Of a DNA stretch of 64,000 nt, positions 28,300 through 36,496 are shown piece after piece. Within the stretch, counting starts at the first letter, position 1. The number at the start of each line of letters is the position of its first letter. Under the pieces are notes generated by a model. The model made no database searches and had not been told where the DNA came from. It saw only the letters and a list, made by a program, of their open reading frames with translations. This DNA comes from Bacillus_BE sp042263505. Its GTDB lineage: Bacteria > Bacillota > Bacilli > Bacillales > Cytobacillaceae. A program made the position numbers and the translations under genes. The stretch spans positions 1 to 64,000 of the forward strand of contig NZ_JBHKFI010000018.1 in assembly GCF_042263505.1 (NCBI RefSeq). The letters are read 5' to 3'.

Positions 28300-28368
28300 G
28301 GAACGATTCATTTTGCCAAGGGAACAACTTATTTGCCTTGGGAAGAGGGTCATTTTGCTATAACAACA
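28300..28368 (-). repeat. Three adjacent TnsB-like sites (right end)
   Basis: On the minus strand AGCAAAATGACCCTCTTCCC, GGCAAATAAGTTGTTCCC and GGCAAAATGAATCGTTCCC follow each other almost without gap, beginning 9 nt inside the TGTTGTTA terminus. Confidence 0.75.
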
Positions 28369-28390
28369 CATAATTCATTTTCAAATACAC

Positions 28391-30193
28391 TTATTCAACA
28401 GTAACCGATTTAGCAAGATTCCGTGGTTTATCGACGTCACATCCGCGCTGAATTGCAGCATAGTATGCAAGCAGCTGTAATGGAACGACTGAAACTAATG
28501 GTGTCAACAGTTCATGGACTTCAGGTATAACCAAGCTATCTTCGTCCATATTGAGACCTTTCATTGAAATGATGCATGGATTTGCGCCTCTGGAAACGAC
28601 TTCCTTCACATTTCCGCGAATGCTCAAGTTCACACTTTTTTGAGTAGCAAGAGCAACAATTGGAGTGCCTTTTTCAATTAACGCAATTGTCCCATGCTTT
28701 AATTCTCCGCCTGCAAAGCCTTCTGCTTGAATATAGGAGATTTCTTTAAGTTTTAAAGAGCCTTCTAAACAAACATAATAATCTACCCCGCGGCCAATGA
28801 AGAAGCAATTAGGAGTGCCTGTCAAAAATTCTCTTGCCATAATTTCAATGATTTCTTTTGAGTCACATAGAACTTCCATAGCATTAGCTGCAATACCTAG
28901 CTCATGGATAAGATCAAAGTTCACCTCAATACCTTTCCTTTTAGCAGCTACTTCCGCCAAAATGGCAATAACGGCAATTTGCGCTGTGTAGGCCTTAGTA
29001 GAAGCCACAGCAATTTCCGGTCCAGCATGAAGTAAAAGCGTATAATCTGCTTCACGAGAAAGCGTAGAACCCGGAACATTTGTTAAAGTAAGGGTTGGAT
29101 AACCTAATTCTTTCACATGAACCAAAACCCCACGACTATCAGCCGTCTCGCCACTTTGGGAAATGAAAACAAATAAAGGCTTCGCAGATAATAGCGGCAT
29201 GTTATAGCCAAATTCACTGGCAATATGAACTTCAACAGGAATTTTTGCCACACTTTCAAGCAGCTGTTTTCCAACTAATCCCGCATTGTAGGAAGTTCCG
29301 GCAGCGATGATATAAATTCGATCTGCTAGATTGACTGCATCAAGAATGTTTTTATCTATCGTAAGATTTCCTTGTTCATTTTGATACGTTTGAATAATTT
29401 TTCGAATCACAAGCGGTTGCTCGTCAATTTCTTTTAACATATAGAAAGGGTATGTGCCTTTTTCAATGTCGCTAGCATCCAATTTTGCCTTAAAGGAGTT
29501 ACGTTGAACTGCTTCCCCATTTAATTTTTGAATCGCAACTTCATTTTTCGTTACGATCACGATTTCTTTATCCATTAATTCAAGATACTCGTCTGTAACT
29601 TGGAGCATCGCCATTGCATCACTAGCCACAACATTAAAGTCTTGACCAAGACCTACTAATAATGGACTTTTATTTTTTGCTACATAGATCGTATCATCAC
29701 CTTTTGCATCTAACAAAGCAAGTGCGTATGAACCATGTAGTAAAGACAATGTCTTTCGGAATGCCTCTAATACTTCTAAGCCTTCACCAACAAATTTTTC
29801 TATTAATTGAACAATTACTTCGGTATCTGTTTCACTTATAAATGAAACATCTGTTAAATAATCCCGTTTTAATAGCTCATAGTTTTCAATAACCCCGTTA
29901 TGAACTAGAATGAAACGGCCGCTTGTACTTTGATGAGGATGAGAATTCAATTTGCTCGGTACCCCATGCGTAGCCCAACGAGTATGTCCAATCCCAATAT
30001 GTCCATCTACATTCTCGTCCACAATGCTGCGCAAATCAGCAATTCTACCTTTTTCTTTAAAAATATGAACTCCGGATTCATTTTTTACGGCAATACCTGC
30101 AGAATCATAACCACGATATTCCAGCTTTTCGAGTCCCTTTAAAAGAATTTCTTTTGAGTTATGATTTCCGATATACCCGACAATTCCACACAT
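28391..30193 (-). CDS. glmS: Glutamine-fructose-6-phosphate aminotransferase
   Basis: A 600-residue enzyme that makes glucosamine-6-phosphate from fructose-6-phosphate and glutamine, the first step toward UDP-GlcNAc for the cell wall. It starts MCGIVGYIG, with the catalytic Cys2 of the class II amidotransferase domain (about 1-225), followed by two SIS domains (GTSYNAG and SQSGETADSRG near residues 300 and 350). It ends with the conserved PRNLAKSVTVE, which is also the TnsD recognition region in Tn7 hosts. Its leader contains a glmS ribozyme. Cytoplasmic and complete. Confidence 0.98.
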   Translation of the reverse strand: MCGIVGYIGNHNSKEILLKGLEKLEYRGYDSAGIAVKNESGVHIFKEKGRIADLRSIVDENVDGHIGIGHTRWATHGVPSKLNSHPHQSTSGRFILVHNGVIENYELLKRDYLTDVSFISETDTEVIVQLIEKFVGEGLEVLEAFRKTLSLLHGSYALALLDAKGDDTIYVAKNKSPLLVGLGQDFNVVASDAMAMLQVTDEYLELMDKEIVIVTKNEVAIQKLNGEAVQRNSFKAKLDASDIEKGTYPFYMLKEIDEQPLVIRKIIQTYQNEQGNLTIDKNILDAVNLADRIYIIAAGTSYNAGLVGKQLLESVAKIPVEVHIASEFGYNMPLLSAKPLFVFISQSGETADSRGVLVHVKELGYPTLTLTNVPGSTLSREADYTLLLHAGPEIAVASTKAYTAQIAVIAILAEVAAKRKGIEVNFDLIHELGIAANAMEVLCDSKEIIEIMAREFLTGTPNCFFIGRGVDYYVCLEGSLKLKEISYIQAEGFAGGELKHGTIALIEKGTPIVALATQKSVNLSIRGNVKEVVSRGANPCIISMKGLNMDEDSLVIPEVHELLTPLVSVVPLQLLAYYAAIQRGCDVDKPRNLAKSVTVE

Positions 30194-30264
30194 GTTAGTA
30201 TTCTCCCTTGTACAAGAGCTTCACTCTTGTTTTTTGATGATAGGTATCTGTCTATACCTTTATG

Positions 30265-30422
30265 TTGTTTGCATATTTTCCCCTCTTTGTGCAAAGAGTC
30301 ACCTCTTTGTTTTCAAGGAAAAATTTGGCGGTTGTATGCTCAACCGGGAGGTATCCGCCGAACCCTTCGATAAACCTCCTCCTCGTCAACTATTCACCAC
30401 ATCCTGGAATAGTTCTGGCGCT
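30265..30422 (-). ncRNA. glmS ribozyme-riboswitch
   Basis: The minus strand shows the conserved core: AGCGCCAGAACT at the 5' end, with self-cleavage expected before the G at about 30421, then GACGAGGAGGAGGTTTATCG, CGGCGGATACCTCCCGG and ACAACCGCC, as in the B. subtilis RNA. The P3/P4-like hairpins (CAAAGAG ... CTCTTTG) follow. Glucosamine-6-phosphate activates cleavage and lowers glmS mRNA. The 3' limit is approximate. Confidence 0.93.
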
Positions 30423-30504
30423 TTCATTTTCGATTGTACTTTACTACCTTCTATCCTCCTCTCCTGTAAATTAATTCAATTTGAATTAAAATAAAAACAA
30501 ATTC

Positions 30505-30533
30505 ATACTATATGAATTGATTTAAATAGTCAA
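30505..30533 (-). promoter_or_regulatory. Sigma-A promoter of glmS
   Basis: TTGACT, 17 bp, TAGTAT on the minus strand (an alternative -10 TATAGT overlaps it), about 80 bp before the ribozyme cleavage site. 30534-30869 holds no other feature that I recognise. Confidence 0.65.
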
Positions 30534-30869
30534 TTTACTCGCAAAAAAGTTCGATTAATATTCATATACTAGAAAAGAAATTGAAGATCGTGACGATATA
30601 CCCTTGAGTCTCTCCTTTTCAAGATATCTGCTTAGTTAAATCAAAAATTGATGAATAAATTTCTTCCTATTTTCACTATATTAAAAAAATAATCTGTTAC
30701 TCACTACCTGGAGATAATCCTCCAAAAAGGGATTACGCCACAATTCATGAACTTCCCTATTATTTCTCTACAAATTCCATTAACTACCTCGTTTATTTAA
30801 CTAAAAATATGATTATTGAACATTTTTCCAACTGTAACTATTTGATTAACCATACATTTACTACAATGA

Positions 30870-31202
30870 TCACATTTCAAAAAAGCAATGTCTCTCTACT
30901 TTACAAACTCTAAGAGAAAAATTTTTAAACCATTCTGAGTTCCCTTTTTCCTGTGCTACTCTATGGGATGAATTTTCCTTCCATGCTTTTATGGATTCTA
31001 AAGAATCCCAATATGAAACCGTAATTCCTAATTCTTCATCCTGAGCACTTTCTACTCCTAAAAATCCTTTTTGCTGAGAAGCTAACTCTAACATTTTGTC
31101 CGTCATTTTTCCGTACCCTCTGTCACTTGCAGTTCGCTGTGAGGAAAAAATCACTGCATAATAAGGGGCTTCAGGTGTTTTACAATTTCCCTCATATTTC
31201 AT
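30870..31202 (-). CDS. ABM-domain (antibiotic biosynthesis monooxygenase-like) protein
   Basis: A 110-residue ferredoxin-like alpha/beta protein. Words such as YYAVIFSSQRT, MLELASQQKGFLGVESAQDEELGITVSYW and WKENSSHRVAQEKG match ABM-fold proteins of the small dimeric type. Members act on heme or quinones or have no known substrate, so no reaction is claimed. It is monocistronic, and the three C-terminal residues FEM sit after a Cys-containing end. Confidence 0.8.
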   Translation of the reverse strand: MKYEGNCKTPEAPYYAVIFSSQRTASDRGYGKMTDKMLELASQQKGFLGVESAQDEELGITVSYWDSLESIKAWKENSSHRVAQEKGNSEWFKNFSLRVCKVERHCFFEM

Positions 31203-31403
31203 CGCTCCATTTTCATTTGATTTACAAATTATTCATTTTTCTATACTAAATATATGACGCAAAATTAAGAAAGACAGCAGTACCATTCTACATTTTCAAC
31301 TATTTTTCTTATTTAATTTTTTTAAAATTTTATTGCAATAACCTAGACAGGCTGTCCTAATTTTACATATATTAACACATAATTGATGAAGGGAGGTAAA
31401 TTT

Positions 31404-31790
31404 ATGTCAACCTGCCAACGACTTGCGGATATTATCGGTGGTGAAGTTATTACGGCAGCACCTGTCTGTGTTGTTCAACGTCTTCGAAATATTAATGCAA
31501 CTATTTTAGGTCGTCGAACTCGTTCCCCCTTAGCTCTTCCATTTGCCCTTTCCTTTGAAAATAACATAAAAGGGCAAACCCTTAACCTAGGTGAAACCGT
31601 TATTCTTCAAAAGGAAATTAATCCATTCTTATCTGCATTACGAAAAAGAAAAATCATAGTTACAGCTGTTCATAACCATTGGCTGTTTGACCAACCACGC
31701 TTAATGTATATGCATTGGGAAAATGTTGGGGATCCATTTGAGTTTGCAAGAAACAGTTTTGAAGCGGCAAAGGAAGTAGGTATTTTCTAA
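31404..31790 (+). CDS. DUF1259 (LppY/LpqO-like) protein
   Basis: About 128 residues from the ATG at 31404, directly behind GGGAGGTAAA. The pattern LADIIGGE, LPFALSFEN, ETVILQKEINPFLSALRKRKIIVTAVHNHWLFDQPRLMYMHWE and GDPFEFAR fits DUF1259 proteins, where a His/His pair (HNHW) and further aromatic residues line a pocket. It has no signal peptide here, unlike the mycobacterial lipoproteins of the family. Function unknown. Confidence 0.82.
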   Translation: MSTCQRLADIIGGEVITAAPVCVVQRLRNINATILGRRTRSPLALPFALSFENNIKGQTLNLGETVILQKEINPFLSALRKRKIIVTAVHNHWLFDQPRLMYMHWENVGDPFEFARNSFEAAKEVGIF

Positions 31791-31796
31791 AAAGCC

Positions 31797-31835
31797 AGCC
31801 ATTTGTGATATCTACAAAGTATGTCACAAATGGCT
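31797..31835 (+). terminator. Terminator after the DUF1259 gene
   Basis: A 12-bp stem AGCCATTTGTGA/TCACAAATGGCT with a loop of 15 nt; the T-run is short. 31836-32100 shows no gene. Confidence 0.7.
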
Positions 31836-32102
31836 TATATTCCTCACTGTCTTGTTATCATTTTCTTCCAATTTTATAATAATACCCTACTTAACAAACC
31901 TCAGTATCAAACTGCTCACATTTTTATTAATCATGTTCCTTATGTAACTTAATTTATTACAATTTTTACATAAGCAAATCTATGATTACTAAATAGCCTA
32001 TCATCCTGTAGTAATGGAAGGGGTACGGAAACGATTCTGGATATCAGGGGCCACTATGGACAAAACCTAAAATTAGATATTTAATGTCAATAACGTAGTT
32101 CC

Positions 32103-32784
32103 AATCGAGTAGGAGGAGGTGATTAGCCTCCGACCTCTCACACCACCTTACATACGGTTCCGTATACGGCGGTTCAATTAAGATAAATGACGTAAGAATT
32201 CATAACGTTCTTGTAGACTTTTAAGCCCTTGGTCACTCCAGTAGGAGTTATCGAGGGTTTTGTTCAATATTGGACTTTTTGAAATACGCCAACCCTCCAA
32301 GAGGTCCCCTACGGGATTCACCGTTTCATTCCTCAAATGAGGTACTACGTTTTCTGTGTTCACCATGACTCACTGAATGCCAAGGGCTATTCTCTCTTAA
32401 TTGTTCAGTCCTTCCGAATCGTTCTAGACCAATTCGTACTATGACCTCGGCTTACTTCTGATGGTTCAGCTACTTATCACTAAGTAGATTATGAAGGGTA
32501 CTTCACGTATCCATCAGACCTCCCCGGGTAAGAATATAATCTTTTCTTCCACCTATCTGTTTCATTTACTCCGTATCACCTTCGGCAGAATGGATTTTGT
32601 TTTGTTTCGCGAACTCATCCATGATACCAAGCCTTATATGAAGTTCGTGTTCCTCAGACCGGAAGTTTGCCGTCCGCTTCCTTCAGATTCCGCGTCACCA
32701 TGGACACCCTTGCGTTAAACTAACCACTACTTCTGCCTTCTGGGTTCGGGACTTTTACCCTAAAGATTACACCATGCCGGGCAC
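32103..32784 (-). mobile_element. Group IIC intron with internal deletion
   Basis: The 5' end on the minus strand reads GTGCCCGGCATGG and the 3' part contains the domain V strand GAACCGCCGTATACGGAACC, followed by GTGGTGTGAGAGGTCGGAGG and a domain VI hairpin with CTCCTCCTACTCGATT, the usual end of class C introns. It lies a few bases after the T-run of the cyd terminator, the typical target of this class. Its length, about 680 nt, compares with about 1.9 kb for full members, because most of the reverse transcriptase gene is gone. The RNA could still fold and splice if supplied with a maturase in trans. Confidence 0.85.
32178..32366 (-). pseudogene. Remnant of intron-encoded reverse transcriptase
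   Basis: A 62-codon frame inside the intron. Its last 38 codons read WRISKSPILNKTLDN, then YWSDQGLKSLQERYEFLR, the C-terminal maturase/DNA-binding end of class C intron proteins. The RT, and most of the maturase domain, are missing; the N-terminal 24 codons come from the start region, so an in-frame internal deletion joined the two ends. Confidence 0.75.
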
Positions 32785-32786
32785 AC

Positions 32787-32814
32787 TAAAAAAGAAAGAA
32801 CCAGCTCGGTTCTT
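32787..32814 (-). terminator. Terminator of the cydABS operon
   Basis: Stem AAGAACC/GGTTCTT (32796-32802 and 32808-32814) with a GAGCT loop and a T-rich tail (TCTTTTTTAG). It starts right after the cydS stop and is the insertion target of the intron. Confidence 0.88.
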
Positions 32815-32816
32815 CC

Positions 32817-32921
32817 TTACCGCTTTACATGCCTATCCTTTGGTGCGACCCAGAATGCAACGGTAATCGAGACGATGACGAGCAAAAACGGGGCATAAAA
32901 GATGAGGAATTCTGTCAACAT
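32817..32921 (-). CDS. cydS: Cytochrome bd small subunit CydS
   Basis: A 34-residue single-pass membrane peptide (MLTEFLIFYAPFLLVIVS... then AFWVAPKDRHVKR), too short for routine gene calling. It lies 14 nt after cydB, has the ribosome binding site AAGGAGGG, and ends 3 nt before the operon terminator. It resembles the CydS peptide of the Geobacillus bd oxidase in length and in the pattern YAP ... AFW ... K-D-x-HV. That subunit shields a heme site in the oxidase. Confidence 0.82.
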   Translation of the reverse strand: MLTEFLIFYAPFLLVIVSITVAFWVAPKDRHVKR

Positions 32922-32934
32922 GGAACTTCCCTCC

Positions 32935-33960
32935 TTACGCATGATCATTTTGCCCTCCTTGCACATATTCCTTATTAAACAAAAACAATCTTAATAATAG
33001 ATACAGGGACGGAAGGAGAAGAACCAGTCCGGCAATAAACGCAACCACTAGGGCGATGGCCATGGCCTGGTTTGTAAAGCTATCGTACAGAGTAAGATAC
33101 GGATACAATAAATAAGGATAGTGTGCTGTGCCATAGGCAAAAAAGGCGAGAGCAAATTGCCCGATTAAAAGACTAAAGGCGAGACCATAGCTCTGCTTTT
33201 TCCAAATAAGATAGACGCTGCCCACAAACAAAACAACCGATAGGGCAAACATCCACCATAGATCGACTAAACGTTCATAATGCTCGGGATTGTGCGCCTT
33301 CATTTCTACAATAATCCCGGCTGCTGTAATGATGGCTGGTCCCGCCCATGCCAATGCATATTTACGGAGCAGCGCCGTTGCTGACGCATCATTTGCGTGA
33401 GAGGCATACCATGTCAAAAATACAGCAGATATATATAATACTGTGGTCAGGCTTAATACCACGATGCTCCAGGATAACGGGCTCGTAAATAGCCGCCAAT
33501 AATCGAGGACAGGGCCGCCTGGTTTCATTTTGACAAATCCACCTTCTGAAATCGTCAGTACCGTAGATAAAGAGGCTGGGATTAATAGGCCTGTCAGCCC
33601 ATACAAAATCGTATAGCGTTTATGCTTCAGTCCCCCATAGGTTGTAAAGACATAATAGGCACCCCTGATTGCTAAAAGAATAATCGCAATACTGACAGGG
33701 ACAAGCAAGGTAGTGCCAAAGTAAAAGGCGGTTTTTGGGAAAAAACCCACCATCCCGACAAAGAAAAAGACAAGAAAGACATTGGTCACTTCCCAGACCG
33801 GCGATAAGTACCGTTGAATCACCTTCGTTAAGACATGTTCGTTGCCTGTTACGGTACTGAAGGCATTAAAAAAACCGGCCCCAAAATCAATCGATGCCAC
33901 GATGATATAGCCGAACAAAAAAATCCCCAGCACGGTAATTCCGACAATTTCAAGCGTCAT
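32935..33960 (-). CDS. cydB: Cytochrome bd ubiquinol/menaquinol oxidase subunit II
   Basis: A 341-residue integral membrane protein of eight or nine segments, of the CydB family. The start IVGITVLGIFLFGYIIVASIDFGAGFF is the conserved first helix with the DFGAG word. It partners CydA in the terminal oxidase that reduces oxygen to water with high affinity, without proton pumping. Its ATG overlaps the cydA stop by 4 nt. It ends with YVQGGQNDHA. Confidence 0.95.
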   Translation of the reverse strand: MTLEIVGITVLGIFLFGYIIVASIDFGAGFFNAFSTVTGNEHVLTKVIQRYLSPVWEVTNVFLVFFFVGMVGFFPKTAFYFGTTLLVPVSIAIILLAIRGAYYVFTTYGGLKHKRYTILYGLTGLLIPASLSTVLTISEGGFVKMKPGGPVLDYWRLFTSPLSWSIVVLSLTTVLYISAVFLTWYASHANDASATALLRKYALAWAGPAIITAAGIIVEMKAHNPEHYERLVDLWWMFALSVVLFVGSVYLIWKKQSYGLAFSLLIGQFALAFFAYGTAHYPYLLYPYLTLYDSFTNQAMAIALVVAFIAGLVLLLPSLYLLLRLFLFNKEYVQGGQNDHA

Positions 33961-35303
33961 GTTAACTCACCTGCCTTCTCAGCCTGCCGATCAGCCAGCT
34001 CCTGCTCCACCGGATTTTTGCGAAACATACGTATCAATACAACAACACTTCCTATCCCAAGCACTAAATACAGTCCAACAAATAACAGCAGCATAGTATC
34101 CACCTGCTGGCTGATCGTCGCGGCGTGCTTCGTCTGCATGATGCCGCGTAAAATCCAGGGCTGACGCCCCACTTCATCCAGCCACCAGCCTGTTTCAATT
34201 GCCAGGACAGCTAATGGGCCGCCGAGCACAATCAGCCAGTGAAACCACCTAGTTTGGATGAACGGCCAGCTTTTCCAGATGCCCGCTACATAGACGAGCG
34301 CCACTAGAATCAGCCACATGCCAATCGTGACCATCGTATCGAACAAGTAGTGGATGTAGAGGGGGGGCACTTCGTCTTTCGGAAAATTAGCTAAGCCAAT
34401 CACCTCCGCATTCGGCAACCCGTGAGCGAGAATACTGAGTGCTGCGGGAATTTTTAGCGCATATTTTACTTCACCATTGTCAAGTATGCCGTACAAAATC
34501 AGGGGAGCCCCTTTTTCCGACTCAAAATGCCATTCCGCCGCTGCCAGCTTTTCCGGCTGATATTCGGCTAAATACTTTCCGGAAAAATCGCCCATGACCG
34601 CTGTAGCGATGGAAAAAATCAAGCCAAGCTTCATCATTAAAAATACAGCTTTTTTGTGATACAAATGGTTCGATCCCTTCAGAAGCCGATAGGCGCCAAT
34701 CGCCGCGAGGACAAATGCCGAAGTCATATAGGCGGTAACGACAACATGGGCAACCTTTGTCGGCATTGCCGGGTTAAACATCGCCAGGACGGGACTGACA
34801 TTTATCAGCTGCCCGTTAACAAGATCAAAGCCTCGAGGCGCATTCATAAACGCATTGACGATCGTAATAAATACAGCAGACATAGAGGCTCCGATCGCAA
34901 CGGGGATCAGAAGGAGCAGATGTTTTTTCTGATTCTCAAATCGATCCCAAGTATAGAGGTAGATCCCAAGAAAAATCGCCTCAAAGAAGAAGGCAAATAT
35001 CTCCATAAACAAGGGGAGAGCAATCACATTCCCAGCCAGCTGCATAAAGTTCGGCCACAAGAGGGAGAGTTGAAGGCCAATCGCGGTACCAGTGACAACT
35101 CCGACTGCAACGGAAATGACAAACCCTCGCGTGCACCGCCTCGCTAATAATATGTAATGTTCATCCTGCTTCTTAATTCCAACCCATTGCGCAATCATAA
35201 TCATTAACGGTATACCGACTCCCACGGTTGCATAGATAATGTGAAAGCTTAACGTTAATTCTGTTAGAACCCGACTATAAAATACTGCATCTTCATTTCC
35301 CAC
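33957..35303 (-). CDS. cydA: Cytochrome bd oxidase subunit I
   Basis: About 448 residues. I place the start at the GTG at 35303 (MGNEDAVFYSRVLTEL by family), because GGAAAGGATGG lies just before it; the frame extends 13 codons further without a binding site. Helix 1 has the axial-ligand region LTLSFHIIYATVGVG, and the later GRQPWIL word near residue 380 is the bd-type quinol oxidase mark. Four or more heme-binding His/Met are expected. The first gene of the cydA-cydB-cydS operon. Confidence 0.95.
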   Translation of the reverse strand: MGNEDAVFYSRVLTELTLSFHIIYATVGVGIPLMIMIAQWVGIKKQDEHYILLARRCTRGFVISVAVGVVTGTAIGLQLSLLWPNFMQLAGNVIALPLFMEIFAFFFEAIFLGIYLYTWDRFENQKKHLLLLIPVAIGASMSAVFITIVNAFMNAPRGFDLVNGQLINVSPVLAMFNPAMPTKVAHVVVTAYMTSAFVLAAIGAYRLLKGSNHLYHKKAVFLMMKLGLIFSIATAVMGDFSGKYLAEYQPEKLAAAEWHFESEKGAPLILYGILDNGEVKYALKIPAALSILAHGLPNAEVIGLANFPKDEVPPLYIHYLFDTMVTIGMWLILVALVYVAGIWKSWPFIQTRWFHWLIVLGGPLAVLAIETGWWLDEVGRQPWILRGIMQTKHAATISQQVDTMLLLFVGLYLVLGIGSVVVLIRMFRKNPVEQELADRQAEKAGELT

Positions 35304-35319
35304 TTTACGCCATCCTTTC

Positions 35320-35415
35320 CTATCCTGTGAACAAACGACCAATCAGCGATAGTCCAATAATAGTGGCGGCAATAAACGACAACCACATCAGGACCCTTTC
35401 CTGTTGCTTGTAAAT
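35320..35415 (-). CDS. Possible tiny membrane peptide before cydA
   Basis: A 31-codon frame ending at TAG 17 nt before the cydA start. From ATG at 35388 it gives a 22-residue peptide with one hydrophobic segment (WLSFIAATIIGLSLIG). A strong AGGAGGAG lies 7 nt before an ATT at 35415, which would add nine residues (IYKQQERVL). The good site with no ATG, GTG or TTG behind it suggests a rare ATT start or an upstream control peptide. Confidence 0.4.
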   Translation of the reverse strand: MYKQQERVLMWLSFIAATIIGLSLIGRLFTG

Positions 35416-35429
35416 AAGAACTCCTCCTC

Positions 35430-36014
35430 TTAATCATTTCCTACCAATTGAATGCGATCCTGCATTAAGTGTTTGCGGATGGCGAGGATCAGTTCAGTGA
35501 GGAAGTACACTCCTACTGCCGGCCAGGTCCAGGCCCAAATGAGTTCAATCGGTTGATACAGTTCCATTAATATTGGCTGGAGCCATTTTAAGCAGAATAG
35601 CGATAAGAATACCCAACAGATCGAATAGGGCAAACAGATATGTCCATGCAACTGAAAGGGAGTATTGGAATAATCCCACCATTGCCGATGAAATAGTTTC
35701 AGCAGCAGTGCGCCGCTGATATATTCCACAATGCTCGGTACAAACAGACATAATAGGAGGATTGTACCGCTACTAGTCTCTGGCGAAATCAAACAAACCA
35801 AAATAACCGGTGCAAAGCCGTACATCGGTTTAAAGGGGCCAACTAAAAAATTTTCTTTAAAAAATTTTCGATTGGTAAAATAGTGATAGCTGTTTTCCAA
35901 TAACCAGCCAAGAAAGGAATATACCGTGAAACAAAAAACGATGGCCGCCACCCCTTCCATTGTTAGTACATCAAGAGGCTGAGACGCCGCATCCTCCACC
36001 CAGCTCAACTTCAT
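35430..36014 (-). CDS. CmpB-type membrane protein (putative ABC-transporter type IV family)
   Basis: A 194-residue protein of about five membrane segments. FTVYSFLGWLLENSYHYFTNRKF and FLVGPFKPMYGFAPVILV are the conserved words of the CmpB-like family (PF06541). No ATPase gene is near, so a transport role is not supported. It lies immediately upstream of the cyd operon on the same strand (about 15-25 nt) and may be cotranscribed. Some relatives are linked to envelope traits. Confidence 0.85.
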   Translation of the reverse strand: MKLSWVEDAASQPLDVLTMEGVAAIVFCFTVYSFLGWLLENSYHYFTNRKFFKENFLVGPFKPMYGFAPVILVCLISPETSSGTILLLCLFVPSIVEYISGALLLKLFHRQWWDYSNTPFQLHGHICLPYSICWVFLSLFCLKWLQPILMELYQPIELIWAWTWPAVGVYFLTELILAIRKHLMQDRIQLVGND

Positions 36015-36145
36015 AGAACCACCCCATTATGAATGAACAATTTCCACAATAGGTTTTGCTGTCAGACTGGAAAATATACCAAAACATTCCTATTTCCTTA
36101 AGAACAAAATCGCTAACGCGACTTTAATCACGTCCCAAGTGAAGA

Positions 36146-36367
36146 TTATTCACTTGGGATATCTTTCATTGTGCCATTACAAAAAGGACAGACTACTTCT
36201 ACTTTCTCATCTTCTTCCAAATCAAAATGAAACTCTTCCACTACAAATTCAGGAACTTCATCTTCTTTACCACAATCCATACATTTGAAAAGCAAGATTT
36301 TTATCTCTTTGATCTTTTCTACACTCTTCTTTCTTCGCTTAAAATTGGCACTAGAAAGAATTTTCAT
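36146..36367 (-). CDS. Small zinc-ribbon protein
   Basis: A 73-residue protein from the ATG at 36367, with GGAAG 6 nt upstream. CMDCG (residues 30-34) and CPFC (residues 61-64) form one CxxC-CxxC zinc ribbon, with acidic EEDEKVEV between. Its start codon is the first bases of the left direct repeat, and the start and binding site occur again, without the gene, at 57232. The gene therefore once stood directly behind yhbH. Confidence 0.75.
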   Translation of the reverse strand: MKILSSANFKRRKKSVEKIKEIKILLFKCMDCGKEDEVPEFVVEEFHFDLEEDEKVEVVCPFCNGTMKDIPSE

Positions 36368-36390
36368 CACTGCTTCCAATTTCCTAAAGT

Positions 36391-36415
36391 AAAAAGCCAA
36401 CAATGTTGGCTTTTT
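36391..36415. terminator. Bidirectional terminator in the left repeat
   Basis: AAAAGCCAACA/TGTTGGCTTTT stem with A and T runs on either side, copied from behind yhbH. Confidence 0.85.
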
Positions 36416-36496
36416 TTAAGCTAATATCTTATTCTCTTCCTTCTTAAAGAAGCTTTTCATCGCATGGAATACATCTGCTTTTTGTTTGAGGATATA
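36416..36496 (-). pseudogene. 3' fragment of yhbH
   Basis: The 26 codons plus stop read QKADVFHAMKSFFKKEE then NKILA, identical to the true yhbH end at 57285. It is cut off at the island junction (36496/36497). Confidence 0.9.

Larger units (their letters stand above)
27900..28368. mobile_element. Tn7-like miniature element at the glmS attachment site
   Basis: The element has no convincing gene and is bounded by TGT ... ACA. Its left part carries three direct copies of an about 19-bp site ending in TTCCC, at about 27907-27925, 27988-28006 and 28055-28072 (for example GGTAAATGCAGTTGTTCCC). Its right part carries three close-packed copies in the opposite orientation at about 28300-28360. Spread sites at one end and adjacent sites at the other is the arrangement of TnsB sites at Tn7 L and R. 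The right end lies 22 bp from the glmS stop, where Tn7 inserts. Flanking 5-bp sequences do not match, so the exact left limit, or a simple one-step insertion, is uncertain. Confidence 0.7.
36365..36496. repeat. Left direct repeat of the 20.7-kb island
   Basis: 132 bp, nearly identical (two substitutions and a 2-bp length difference) and in the same orientation as 57232-57365. It holds the start of the zinc-ribbon gene, a bidirectional terminator and the last 26 codons plus stop of yhbH. Confidence 0.92.

Noticed and set aside
28031..28371. Four overlapping frames of 65-110 codons on both strands
   Set aside because: They are low-complexity, lack ribosome binding sites and lie within the Tn7-like ends.
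30161..30494. Three plus-strand frames in front of glmS
   Set aside because: They run opposite to, and across, the glmS ribozyme and have no start signals.
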